Assembly (NCBI RefSeq): GCF_023094165.1
Contig: NZ_JALMDK010000006.1
Coordinates: forward strand, 707,272-771,271
Reading direction: 5' to 3'
From: Crossiella sp. S99.2
Lineage (GTDB): Bacteria; Actinomycetota; Actinomycetes; Mycobacteriales; Pseudonocardiaceae
DNA: 64,000 nt
Below the pieces are notes generated by a model that was not told the DNA's origin, did not search any database, and saw only the letters and a list, made by a program, of their open reading frames with translations. This document shows positions 1 through 8,504 of this stretch, one piece after another; the first letter of the stretch is position 1, and each line of letters starts with the position of its first letter. A program made the position numbers and the translations under genes.

Positions 1-2
1 CT

Positions 3-206
3 GTGTCGGGGGCCTATGAGGGTCCGCTGTACACCAGGGAGAAGCGCAGCAGGCAGCGCGAGTACGAGTGCGGCAACTGCGGGGCGAAGTTCCCGGTCGG
101 CGTGGGCGCGGAGTGGAACTCGGTAGCCGACCTGCGGGCCGCGGGCTGCCCGAAGTGCGGCAAGGGACCGTTCCGGCCGCTCCAGCTCATCGGAGAGAGT
201 TCGTGA
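3..206 (+). CDS. Small zinc-ribbon protein (start at window edge)
   Basis: A 67-residue protein with two CxxC pairs, Cys23/Cys26 and Cys49/Cys52, the layout of a zinc ribbon. The N-terminus is basic. A GTG start is present at position 3, but the window begins there, so the true start may lie further upstream. Its stop overlaps the GTG start of the acetyltransferase gene by one base or so, which implies translational coupling. No specific family is recognised. Nucleic-acid or protein binding is the usual role of such ribbons, and the link to the following FkbH/carrier-protein genes is unknown. Confidence 0.6.
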   Translation: MSGAYEGPLYTREKRSRQREYECGNCGAKFPVGVGAEWNSVADLRAAGCPKCGKGPFRPLQLIGESS

Positions 207-667
207 CCGATTTCCAGGTGCGGCCCGCGGTCGAGACCGACCTGCGCAGGCTGGCCGAGTTCGAGGCGGAGATCGCCCGGATCTCCTTCCAGGACGACGC
301 GATCGACGATCTGGACGTGCAGGAACGCCGGATGGCCAAGTCGATGGCCAAGTCGGCCGAGGGCATGTTCGTGGCCTGCCGGGGTGCGGAGCCCGCGGCG
401 GGCTGGCTGTGGATCACGGTCAACACCAACCCGATGAGCGGGCAGCGTTACGCCAACTTCCGCTCGCTGGCGGTCGCGGAGATCCCCGAACGCACCCAGG
501 TCGGCGAGCTGCTGCTGCAGGCCGGGCTGGACCACGTGGACGAGCACGGCGTCACCGAGGTGGTGGGCAAGGTGTTCGCCGGCAACCTGCCGATGCGGGT
601 GCTCTACCGCCAGTTCGGGTTCGAGGCCGCGCACCTGACCATGAAGCTCGACCGGCGGAAGCGGTAG
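203..667 (+). CDS. GNAT-family N-acetyltransferase
   Basis: A 154-residue protein of typical single-domain GNAT length. The acetyl-CoA binding region is visible as FRSLAVAE followed by ERTQVGELLLQAGLDHV, and the C-terminus has the usual NLPMRVLYRQFGF strand-helix segment near the end of GNAT domains. The GTG start at 203 overlaps the stop of the zinc-ribbon gene, and the stop codon directly abuts the ATG of the next gene, so the four genes at 3-1965 look like one operon. The substrate cannot be told from the sequence. Annotators could choose a longer upstream start in the same frame, but that would run deep into the preceding gene. Confidence 0.8.
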   Translation: MTDFQVRPAVETDLRRLAEFEAEIARISFQDDAIDDLDVQERRMAKSMAKSAEGMFVACRGAEPAAGWLWITVNTNPMSGQRYANFRSLAVAEIPERTQVGELLLQAGLDHVDEHGVTEVVGKVFAGNLPMRVLYRQFGFEAAHLTMKLDRRKR

Positions 668-1714
668 ATGAGCGTCAAGTGCGTGGTGTGGGACCTCGAC
701 GGCACGCTCTGGGACGGCATCGCCGTCGAGCAGACCACCGAGACCCTGCCCGCACCCCGGCCCGCGGTGCTGGCGCTGATCGACGAACTCGCCGCGCGCG
801 GGGTCATGAGCAGCATCGCCAGCCGCACCGACCCGTCCATCCTCGGCCTGCTGCTCGCGGACGAGCTGCTGGCCGAGCGGTTCGTGGCGCCGCAGGCGGA
901 CTGGCAGGACAAGAGCGTGGCGCTGCGCCGGATCAGCGCCGAGCTGGGCATCGGGCTGGCCGCGCTGGCCTTCGTGGACGACAACCCGTTCGAGCGGGCC
1001 GAGGTGGCCGCGGCCCTGCCCGAGGTGCTGGTGCTGGCCCCGGAACAGGCGGCCGGGCTGCTGGACTCACCCGAGCTGGACCCGGCGGCGCTGACCCCGG
1101 AGGCCCGCGGCCGGGTCCGCCGCTACCGGGAGGACGCCCGGCGCAAGGACGCCGAGACCGCCTTCACCGGGTCCAGGGCGGAGTTCCTGCGCTGGTGCGG
1201 GATGCGGCTCACGCTGCGCCCGGCCACCGCGGCCGATGTGCCGCGGCTGGTGGAGCTGGCCCGGCGCACGCACCGGATGAACACCACCGGTGAGGTGCCG
1301 CCGGTCGAGGATGTGCTGGCCCGGCTGACTGACCCGGACGGGTGGTTCTTGCCGGTGGCGGAACTCAGCGACCGGTTCGGCGGCTACGGGCTGATCGGCG
1401 CGGCGGTGATCGAGCAGGACGCGGCGGTCTGGCGGGTGCGGTTGCTCGCGTTGTCCTGCCGGGTCGCTGGACGCGGCGTCGCACCCGCGTTCCTGCGCTG
1501 GGTGATGGACCGGGCGCTGGCCGAGGGCGCGCGGGAACTGCACGTGCCGGTGCGGCCGACCGGGGCGAATGTGGAGCTGCGGGTGCTGTTCCGGCAGTGC
1601 GGGCTGCGCGTCACCGGCCCGCAGCCGGCGGATCTGGCGATCCTGGGCCGCAGGCTGGATCAGGGCGGGCTGCCCGACTACCCCGAGTACCTGGAACTGG
1701 AGACCCAAGCATGA
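668..1714 (+). CDS. FkbH-like HAD-superfamily protein
   Basis: 348 residues in two parts. Residues 1-150 are a HAD phosphatase-like domain with the nucleophile motif DLDGTLWDG (Asp9, Asp11), and the C-terminal half resembles a GNAT fold, as in FkbH proteins. In known pathways FkbH dephosphorylates 1,3-bisphosphoglycerate and loads the glyceryl group on a carrier protein, the first step to hydroxy- or methoxymalonyl-ACP. The next gene encodes a carrier protein and overlaps this one by four bases (ATGA), which fits that partnership. No polyketide synthase or FkbI/FkbK-like dehydrogenase is present in the window, so the fate of the product is unknown. Confidence 0.85.
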   Translation: MSVKCVVWDLDGTLWDGIAVEQTTETLPAPRPAVLALIDELAARGVMSSIASRTDPSILGLLLADELLAERFVAPQADWQDKSVALRRISAELGIGLAALAFVDDNPFERAEVAAALPEVLVLAPEQAAGLLDSPELDPAALTPEARGRVRRYREDARRKDAETAFTGSRAEFLRWCGMRLTLRPATAADVPRLVELARRTHRMNTTGEVPPVEDVLARLTDPDGWFLPVAELSDRFGGYGLIGAAVIEQDAAVWRVRLLALSCRVAGRGVAPAFLRWVMDRALAEGARELHVPVRPTGANVELRVLFRQCGLRVTGPQPADLAILGRRLDQGGLPDYPEYLELETQA

Positions 1715-1965
1715 GTGTCGAGGCGGAGATCCGCGGTCTGCTGGCCGAGGCCGTCGAACTGGACCGCGCGGCGATCGACGCGCTGCCCGCGGACACCGGC
1801 CTGTTCGCCCCGGAGATCGGCCTGACCTCGCTGGCCGGGCTGAAGTTGCTCAGCGCGATCCAGCAGCGGTTCGGGGTGGATGTGGCGGATGAGGACATGA
1901 ACCTGGACTCGTTGGAGTCCATCGCCAGCCTGGCCGCGTTTGTCGGCACGAGAACCCGCCGGTGA
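1711..1965 (+). CDS. Acyl carrier protein, probable FkbH partner
   Basis: 84 residues, acidic, with four-helix carrier-protein character. The phosphopantetheine site is most likely Ser40 in GLTSLAGLKL, where the usual Asp before Ser is a Thr. The ATG overlaps the stop of the FkbH-like gene, implying coupled translation and a matched stoichiometry. By analogy with FkbJ-type carriers it probably receives a glyceryl group from the FkbH-like enzyme. It could also be a general peptidyl or acyl carrier. The replaced Asp makes post-translational activation worth testing. Confidence 0.85.
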   Translation: MSVEAEIRGLLAEAVELDRAAIDALPADTGLFAPEIGLTSLAGLKLLSAIQQRFGVDVADEDMNLDSLESIASLAAFVGTRTRR

Positions 1966-1987
1966 CGCGGGAAGCGCCACCGGCGGG
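1955..1987. terminator. Stem-loop at the end of the carrier-protein gene
   Basis: A perfect 10-bp stem (CCCGCCGGTG and its complement) with a 13-base loop spans the carrier-protein stop codon. There is no T tract. It sits between the convergent carrier-protein and DUF3073 genes, so a role in ending or protecting transcripts is plausible. Confidence 0.45.
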
Positions 1988-2044
1988 ACTCGGGCATCAG
2001 TAGGTACGCCGGGCACCGTCACGGGGCCCGGTGAGTGGACAGTC

Positions 2045-2221
2045 TCAATACCTGTCTTGGTAACGATCGTCGCTGTTGTCAAATCGATCGTCGACCTGAC
2101 GGCCGCCGCTCGATGGTCCGGACAGCTCTCGCTGAAGGGCCTCGAGGTCGGTGGTCGGCGAGCTGTACTTGATCTCGCGTGCGACCTTCGCCTGCTTGGC
2201 CTTAGCTCGGCCGCGCCCCAT
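2045..2221 (-). CDS. DUF3073 family protein
   Basis: A 58-residue protein beginning MGRGRAKAKQAKVAREIKYS, the hallmark start of the DUF3073 family found in actinobacteria. The start at 2221 was chosen over a longer in-frame start because the family begins at MGRGR and an AGGGGG ribosome binding site lies just upstream. The N-terminal half is strongly basic and the C-terminal half is rich in Asp, Arg and Gln. Function is unknown. It stands alone between two other units. Confidence 0.9.
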   Translation of the reverse strand: MGRGRAKAKQAKVAREIKYSSPTTDLEALQRELSGPSSGGRQVDDRFDNSDDRYQDRY

Positions 2222-2389
2222 GGCTCGACCCCCTCGTACCCGGGGCAGGGCGGTCGGCCGATAGCCGACGGGCCCCGCTCGTCTCAGTATTTGTCCTGGC
2301 CGCAGCATACCTGGTGCGCAGACCGGAGCAAGCACACATACCCCGCGATCATGTCGCGGCGCGGCCTGGTAAAACATGCCGATTGAGGA

Positions 2390-3106
2390 TCAGCTCGCCG
2401 GCTGGCGCGATCTTGCCGTGATCACGACCCAGGGCCAGGTCATCAGTGCCCAAGCCCCGCTGAGCAGCGCGTATCCCAGGAACAGGTACCACGGCCAGCC
2501 GCCCATCAGGTCCAGCAATGTGCCTGCCGGGGGCTTCTCGCTGAGGAAGCCGTAGTTGGTTCCGGCCAGTGGATTGAAGACGGACATCACCACGGCCCAG
2601 CCCGCGGTGACCGCCAGAGTGAGCCGGAAACTCCACCAGTCCGGCCGCAGCCGCAGGCCCCAGATCAGGAAAATCGCCGCCCACACCTCGAAGATGTGCT
2701 GGCTCCAGAACATCAGGAAGCCGAAGTCGGGGAAGTCCGGGCCACGCAGCGCCGGGGTGATCAGGGCCTGCACGGTGAGGGTGAGATTCCAGTAGTAGGT
2801 CAGCGCCAGCGCCCAGCGGGCGTGCGTCCACAATGCGATCACCGCGGCGATCCAGGCCAGGTCGGAGAGCTGGAACGGCAGTGAGTGGCCGATCCCGAAC
2901 TCCGCGGGCAGCAGTACGTAGAGCTGCATCGGCAGGTGGCAGATCAGCAGCACCACGGCCAGGATCCGGCTGCCGCGCAGCCGGGCGGACTCGGTGCGCA
3001 GGCCGCGGCCGAGCACCACCAGCGCCGCCGCGCCGAGCGCGAACACCGCGAGCGCACCCCAGTGCGAGGGACCGAACGGGGTGAAATCGGCGGCCAGGAC
3101 CGTCAC
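2390..3106 (-). CDS. TIGR02206-type (YwaF-like) integral membrane protein
   Basis: 238 residues with about six or seven hydrophobic helices spread along the whole length. Recognisable TIGR02206/YwaF traits include the ICHLPMQLYVLLPAEFG segment, the LPFQLSDLAWIAAVIAL helix and a conserved NPLAGTNYGFLSEKP loop near residue 180. It is a cytoplasmic membrane protein of unknown role. It is transcribed divergently from the TRADD-N-associated membrane gene, with about 110 bp between the starts. Confidence 0.85.
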   Translation of the reverse strand: MTVLAADFTPFGPSHWGALAVFALGAAALVVLGRGLRTESARLRGSRILAVVLLICHLPMQLYVLLPAEFGIGHSLPFQLSDLAWIAAVIALWTHARWALALTYYWNLTLTVQALITPALRGPDFPDFGFLMFWSQHIFEVWAAIFLIWGLRLRPDWWSFRLTLAVTAGWAVVMSVFNPLAGTNYGFLSEKPPAGTLLDLMGGWPWYLFLGYALLSGAWALMTWPWVVITARSRQPAS

Positions 3107-3218
3107 CCGGCCGAGGTTAGCCCGAGCCGGTCATCCGGAGTGCCGGAACGCACCTGTTCGGCCCAATGTGCCCGGTTTGCCTGGGTTGTGGCACAGCGTG
3201 CGCGTACGGTCACCGCCC

Positions 3219-3911
3219 GTGGACAGCTGGGTGGCGGTGGCCGGGTTGTTGTTCTTCGTGATCGGCGTGGCCGGCGCGCTGCTGCCGAGCGTGTCGGTGC
3301 TGCGGCACCAGCTGCGCACCCGGCGACGCGGGCGCTCCCCCGTGCGCGAGCTGGCCGAGGGCGTGGCCGCCGGGCTGCGCCGGGAACCCGCGCCCGCGCC
3401 GCCAGGCGAGCCGGGTGAGCCGGAGTCAGACCCGGAGCCGCCTGCCGGGGCGCGGCGGCCCGAGGCCGATTTCACCGCGCGGCAGTTGCAGCTCTACGCC
3501 GACTACCACGAGACCGCGCTGACCGAGAGTTCGCTGAGCTTCCGGCTGGCGGCCGGGGCGGCCGGGGTCGGGTTCCTGGTGATCCTGGCCTCGGTGGGGA
3601 TCCTGGTGTTCCAGGGCGGGGACGCGGCCTGGCTGGGCACGGCCAGCGGGGTGGTGTGCGAGGCGGTGGCCGCGCTGTTCCTCAGCGAGGCCCGCTCCAC
3701 CAGGGAACGCGCGGCCCGGATGTTCGACCTGTTGAACGCCGAGGTGGTGCGCAGCGCGCACACCATGCGCGCGGTGGAGATGGCCGCGGCGCTGCGCGAT
3801 GACCGGGAGCGGGAGCAGCTGCTGGCCGCGATCGCGTTGAAGCTGATGGACGCCGTGCCGCTCCCCCAGGCCCCAGCACCGGCTCCGGGCGAGGAACCGG
3901 CAGCTCCGTGA
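3219..3911 (+). CDS. Membrane protein with TRADD-N-associated two-TM domain
   Basis: 230 residues. Residues 5-25 form one membrane helix, a basic and then proline/glutamate-rich linker follows to about 85, and residues 90-175 match the layout of the cyanobacterial TRADD-N-associated two-TM domain: a YADYHETAL entry motif, SLSF, then two membrane helices at about 107-130 and 138-155. In other bacteria this domain occurs in proteins thought to act in conflict or cell-death signalling. The GTG start at 3219 was preferred because the hydrophobic helix begins right after it. The assignment rests on motif memory rather than alignment. Confidence 0.7.
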   Translation: MDSWVAVAGLLFFVIGVAGALLPSVSVLRHQLRTRRRGRSPVRELAEGVAAGLRREPAPAPPGEPGEPESDPEPPAGARRPEADFTARQLQLYADYHETALTESSLSFRLAAGAAGVGFLVILASVGILVFQGGDAAWLGTASGVVCEAVAALFLSEARSTRERAARMFDLLNAEVVRSAHTMRAVEMAAALRDDREREQLLAAIALKLMDAVPLPQAPAPAPGEEPAAP

Positions 3912-3991
3912 CCTTTCTGGTGGCTGTGCCGTAACCACTGAGCGTGTCCGCTCGACAACGATAGGTAGGCCGGAGTTGGCGAGGGGGATCC

Positions 3992-5827
3992 ATGGCTGGT
4001 GACGGGCTGCTGCGGCGGCTGCGGTGGCCGTTCGTCGGGCTGGCGCTGTTCGGCGCGGTGCTGCTGCTGGTGGTGTTCCTGCCCGGGCTGAACTCCGGCG
4101 CGCCACCGGCCACGGCGGAGTGCGCCGGGGAGCGGGTGGAGATCACCGTGGTGGTCTCGCCGGAGAAGAGCGACCTGATGAGCGCGCTGGCCAAGGACTA
4201 CAGCGCGGCCCGGCGCCCGGTGCGGGACAAATGCGCGGCGGCGCGGGTGGTGAAGTCCTCGGCGCTGGGCAGCGGCGGCGCGGTGGAGGGCATGGCCTGT
4301 GGCTGGAACACCCAGCAGATGGGCGATGTCCGCCCCGACGCCTGGAGTCCCGCCGCCACCACCTGGCTCAAGGTCGCCCAGCAACGCCACCTGCAATGCC
4401 CCGGCAAACCGACCGGCGTCTCCCCCACCGCCGATCGCGAGGCGGTGAGCCTGGCCAAGTCCCCGCTGGTGGTCGGCATGCCCAGGCCGATGGCGGAGGC
4501 ATTGGGCTGGCCGGACAAGCCCATCGGCTGGCGCACCCTGCTGGAACTGGCCCAGGACCCGGCGGGCTGGGCGAAGTACGGCCACCCGGAATGGGGCGCC
4601 TTCCGCCTGGGTAAGACCAACCCGAACCTGTCCACCTCCGGCCTGCACGCCACCATCGCCGCCTTCTTCGCCGGCACCGGCAGATCCGATGATCTGACCG
4701 AGGCCGACCTGGCCGACCCGAAGGCCGTGGCCTACGTCAAGGGCGTGGAGAACAGCGTCGTGCACTACGGCGAAACCACCCTGACCTTCCTGCAGAATTT
4801 GTACGAGGCGGGCCGCGGCCCCGGTGCCAGTGGCCTGGACTACATCAGCGCGGTGACGGTGGAGGAGAAGTCCATCGTCGATTTCAACCGCGGCCAGCCC
4901 GAGGGCCGCACCGAAGGCAAAGCCGAGCCACCCAAGGTGCCCCTGGTCGCGGTCTACCCCAACGACGGCACCCTGATGTCGGACAACCCGTACCTGGCCC
5001 TGGACTGGCCGGACACCGACCCCGTGCGCAAGGACATCGCCAAGGACTTCCAGACTTTCCTGACCGGGAAACGGGAACAGTTCATGGCAGCCGGTTTCCG
5101 CGATGCGGAGGGAAAAGCCGGGCCGGAACTCAGCAAGGAGAAGGGGCTGCTGACGGATCGGGAGCTGAAGCTGATCCGCACCCCGTCCGGCCCGGTGATG
5201 GCGAAGCTGCCCGCGGTGTGGCAGCAACATCGCAAGCGCGCCAACGTGTTGATGGTCATCGACGTGTCCGGCTCGATGGCCGATCCGGCGGTTCCCGGTG
5301 GGCCGACCCGGTTGGACGCGGCGAAAGCGGCGGCGGTGGGACCCGCGCTGGACAACCTGGCGCCGGATGACCGGCTGGGGTTGTGGACATTCAGCTCGGC
5401 GGCGCCCGGGGAGTCGACGCCGTGGCGGGTGCTGGTGGAATCCGGTCCGGTGTCCGCGGTGCTGCCCGGGTACCGGAAACAGGTGGAGAAGCTGGAGGCG
5501 CGGGGCGATACCGCGTTGTACGCGACGATCCGGCAGGTGCAGCGGGAAATGCGCCAGCAGCTGGATCCGGCGCGGATCAACGCGGTGGTGCTGTTGAGCG
5601 ACGGCGCGAACCGGTATCCGGAGGACGAGAACCTGGAGAGTCTGGTCGCGGATCTGCGGCAGCACAGCCCGGAGCGGTCGGTCCGGGTTTTCCCGATCGC
5701 CTATGGGGAGAGCAGTGATCTGCGGGTGCTGGAGCGGATCGCGCGGGCTTCCCGGGCGAAGGCTTATGACTCGCAGGACGCCCGGTCGCTGGAGAAGGTC
5801 GTGGCACAGGTGCTGTCGAACTTCTGA
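3992..5827 (+). CDS. Membrane-anchored solute-binding/VWA domain protein
   Basis: 611 residues. An uncleaved signal anchor lies at 13-33, then an extracellular periplasmic-binding-like domain at about 45-390, then a von Willebrand factor A domain at about 415-611. The VWA metal site (MIDAS) is intact: DVSGSM at 424-429, GDTALY near 505 and LLSDGANR near 534. This fused architecture is common in actinobacteria, where it is annotated as an extracellular solute-binding VWA protein. Its ligand is unknown. GAGGGGG lies eight bases before the ATG. The gene follows the TRADD-associated membrane gene on the same strand after about 80 bp. Confidence 0.8.
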   Translation: MAGDGLLRRLRWPFVGLALFGAVLLLVVFLPGLNSGAPPATAECAGERVEITVVVSPEKSDLMSALAKDYSAARRPVRDKCAAARVVKSSALGSGGAVEGMACGWNTQQMGDVRPDAWSPAATTWLKVAQQRHLQCPGKPTGVSPTADREAVSLAKSPLVVGMPRPMAEALGWPDKPIGWRTLLELAQDPAGWAKYGHPEWGAFRLGKTNPNLSTSGLHATIAAFFAGTGRSDDLTEADLADPKAVAYVKGVENSVVHYGETTLTFLQNLYEAGRGPGASGLDYISAVTVEEKSIVDFNRGQPEGRTEGKAEPPKVPLVAVYPNDGTLMSDNPYLALDWPDTDPVRKDIAKDFQTFLTGKREQFMAAGFRDAEGKAGPELSKEKGLLTDRELKLIRTPSGPVMAKLPAVWQQHRKRANVLMVIDVSGSMADPAVPGGPTRLDAAKAAAVGPALDNLAPDDRLGLWTFSSAAPGESTPWRVLVESGPVSAVLPGYRKQVEKLEARGDTALYATIRQVQREMRQQLDPARINAVVLLSDGANRYPEDENLESLVADLRQHSPERSVRVFPIAYGESSDLRVLERIARASRAKAYDSQDARSLEKVVAQVLSNF

Positions 5828-5841
5828 CACGCCGCCTGTCC

Positions 5842-5898
5842 AGTTGGCCAAAGTGGGACGACCACTTGGGCCAACTATGCGTACGACTTGGGCCAAAC
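5842..5898. repeat. Intergenic palindrome, GTACGAC/TTGGCC family, copy 1
   Basis: Fourteen bases after the VWA stop, a 15-bp stem with one mismatch (arms start AGTTGGCC and end GGCCAACT, loop GACGA) occupies 5842-5876. It is followed by GTACGACTTGGGCCAAAC at 5881-5898, which closely matches the right arm of the palindrome near 20220. It may act as a terminator for the gene before it. A related palindrome occurs near 33280-33380. Confidence 0.6.
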
Positions 5899-6076
5899 GG
5901 GGCGGGGCGGGTAGCCCTCGATCGGCCCTTGACGGCGATGCGGGCTTGCCAGCAGCATCGAGTCATCCGATGACTCATGCATGACTCGCCGCAATGTCGC
6001 GGTGGGGGTGTTTTTGCCGTCCGCCACGGGGTCCAGACATCGGATGTGCGGTGGGTTGTGCCGGCTGGAGGGCTTT

Positions 6077-8389
6077 ATGTGGGCACGGCCTTGGCGGGTT
6101 CGGATCGGGTTGGGGTTGGTGGTCGTCCTGGGGGCGGCGGGGTTGGGGGCGCCGGGGAGTGCGGCGGCGGTGGGGGATCCGCCCGCGGCGGTGAGTGTGG
6201 GGCTGGGCGGGTATTTCGACAATGACGGGATCGCCACGGCGGCTGCCCGGGATGGGGATTTTGACGGGTCGGGGTACAGCTTTCCCGGGGATGCGTTGCC
6301 TGCTGGGCGGGTCCTGGTGGATGGGGTGCCGTTTGAGATTCCTGCTGCGGCGGCTGGGGTTCGGAACAATGTGGTGGCCATGGGGCAGCGGGTGAGCGTG
6401 CCTCGGGGGCGGTATCACGCTGGGCATTTGTTGGTGGCCGGGAGCTATGGGATGGCTTCGGGGACCGCGACGGTGCACTACGCGGATGGGTCCAGTAGTT
6501 CGGCGCACGTGGGTGGGGCGGACTGGTATGGGAGTTCGGGGCCGCTGGTCGCGCCGTTTCGGTATGGGCCGGGCGGGGTTGTTGATCAGCATCCGGTTTC
6601 GTTGAGCACGGCGCAGGTGTGGTTTGACGCTGGGCGGGAGGTGGTCGGGATTACCTTGCCCACCACCAATCCGGCGCAGGTGAACAAGGCCAGTTTGCAT
6701 GTGTTCGCGATGACGGTGCAGCCCGCGGGAACGGGGCGGGCGCTGGCGGTCCGGGGGGCCCGGTCCACGACGAAGTTGTTGCGGGACGGGCAGGATGTCC
6801 AGGCGGTGGAGGCCACGGTGGCCAACCTGGGGTCTGAGTGGATCACTGAGCGGGATCGGGTTGTGGTGCGGGCCAACGTGTTCGGGGCCCGGACGGTGGC
6901 GCCCGCGGTGATTCGGCGGCTTGCTCCCGGCGAGGAGGCCCGGGTTCGGATTGGGATCGCGCGGGTTCCCGGGGCGCCGGTGAACACGGTGGTGGATGGG
7001 GACGTTGTGGTTGAGGGGAACGGGGTTCGGGCCTCGCAGGGGGTTCGGTTCACCTTGGGGACGGCGGACTATCGGGCTGAGGATGCTTCGCTGGGACGGC
7101 ATGAGTCGCCTTATTGGTTTGATGACGCCAAGTTCGGGATTTTTGTGCACTGGGGGTTGTACTCGGTGCCCGCCTGGTCGCCGCCGGGTGAGCAGTACGC
7201 GGAGTGGTACTGGCGGTGGATGGAGGACAAGAACAACGCGGTGCACGGGTACCACGAACGTACCTATGGCAAGGATTTCAAGTACGACGACTTCATCCCG
7301 CAGTTCACCGCGGCCAAGTACGACCCGAAGGCGTGGGCCGAACTTTTCCAGCAGGCGGGGGCCAAGTACTACGTGCTGACCGCCAAGCACCACGAGGGTT
7401 TCGCGTTGTACGACTCCAAGGTGTCCGGGCGGGACTCGGTCGACCTCGGTCCCAAGCGGGACCTGGTGCGGGAGTTGGTCGAGGCTTCGCGGCGGCACAC
7501 GCCGGAGCTGCGCAACGGGCTCTACTTCTCCATGCCGGAGTGGTACAACCCGGACGGGCCCTGGATGGGGCATGGGCCGCGGAATCCTTATACCGGCGCG
7601 GCCGAGCCGTACACCGGGTACGCGGGCGGGCGGGACTTCGTCAAGGATTACCAAGGGCCGCAGCTGAGTGAGATCGTGCGGCAGTACGACCCCGACGTGA
7701 TCTGGTGCGATATCGGTGGGGCCAATGACAGCCGGAACGTGCTCGCGGACTACTTCAACCGGGCCAAGAACCGGCCGCGTCCCAAGGACGTCACCGTGGA
7801 CGACCGGTGTGGCGTGCCCACACACGACTTCACCACGCCGGAGTACGCGACCTACCCGAACACCGTGGTGAAGAAGTGGGAGGCCAGCCGCGGTCTCGAC
7901 CCGCGCTCCTACGGCTACAACAAGGCCACCCCGGACAGCATGTACATGACCGCGGACGAGGTGGTGCACACCCTGGTCGACACCACCAGCAAGAACGGGA
8001 ACTTCCTGCTGGACATCGGGCCGCGCGCGGACGGGTCCATCCCGGAGATCATGCAGACCCGGTTGCGGGAGACCGGGAACTGGCTGAAGGTGAACGGGGA
8101 GTCGGTCTACGGCACGACCTACTGGGCGCGGATGGCCCAGCAGGGCAAGCTCCGGTTCACCCAGAAGCCGGGGGAATCGTTCTACATCACCTCGCTGGAA
8201 CGGCCGGGCGCGCAGGTCGTGGTGGACGCGCCGGTGCCGGTCCGGGCCGGGGACCGGGTGCGGCTGCTGGGTTACCAGGGACCGGAGCTGAACTGGGCGA
8301 TCCAGGACGGGAAACTGGTGGTCGACGTGCCCGCGGCGGCTCGGGCCTCGGGGGCGCACGCCTGGGTGTTCAAGATCGAGTATCGCTGA
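6077..8389 (+). CDS. Secreted GH29 alpha-L-fucosidase
   Basis: 770 residues. The ATG at 6077 follows GGAGGG at a good distance and opens a signal peptide (residues 1-31); the longer in-frame start at 5981 lacks this. Residues 40-240 are an N-terminal beta-sandwich-like module that resembles the C-terminal module of the GH92 enzyme at 29968. The GH29 catalytic domain starts near 331, with HWGLYS near 357 and the nucleophile motif WCD, in which Asp545 is the likely nucleophile. A C-terminal beta domain follows. It would release L-fucose from glycans outside the cell. The first half uses G- and T-rich codons unlike the second half. Confidence 0.85.
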   Translation: MWARPWRVRIGLGLVVVLGAAGLGAPGSAAAVGDPPAAVSVGLGGYFDNDGIATAAARDGDFDGSGYSFPGDALPAGRVLVDGVPFEIPAAAAGVRNNVVAMGQRVSVPRGRYHAGHLLVAGSYGMASGTATVHYADGSSSSAHVGGADWYGSSGPLVAPFRYGPGGVVDQHPVSLSTAQVWFDAGREVVGITLPTTNPAQVNKASLHVFAMTVQPAGTGRALAVRGARSTTKLLRDGQDVQAVEATVANLGSEWITERDRVVVRANVFGARTVAPAVIRRLAPGEEARVRIGIARVPGAPVNTVVDGDVVVEGNGVRASQGVRFTLGTADYRAEDASLGRHESPYWFDDAKFGIFVHWGLYSVPAWSPPGEQYAEWYWRWMEDKNNAVHGYHERTYGKDFKYDDFIPQFTAAKYDPKAWAELFQQAGAKYYVLTAKHHEGFALYDSKVSGRDSVDLGPKRDLVRELVEASRRHTPELRNGLYFSMPEWYNPDGPWMGHGPRNPYTGAAEPYTGYAGGRDFVKDYQGPQLSEIVRQYDPDVIWCDIGGANDSRNVLADYFNRAKNRPRPKDVTVDDRCGVPTHDFTTPEYATYPNTVVKKWEASRGLDPRSYGYNKATPDSMYMTADEVVHTLVDTTSKNGNFLLDIGPRADGSIPEIMQTRLRETGNWLKVNGESVYGTTYWARMAQQGKLRFTQKPGESFYITSLERPGAQVVVDAPVPVRAGDRVRLLGYQGPELNWAIQDGKLVVDVPAAARASGAHAWVFKIEYR

Positions 8390-8504
8390 TCCTGGCCGCG
8401 CCGCGGGACTCACCCTTCGGGGTGGATAACGCGGCGCGGTCCGGCGCGGTCCGGGGTGCGGTGTCACGCTGCTGGTCGAGCGCAGCGCGCATCCGGGAGG
8501 CATC

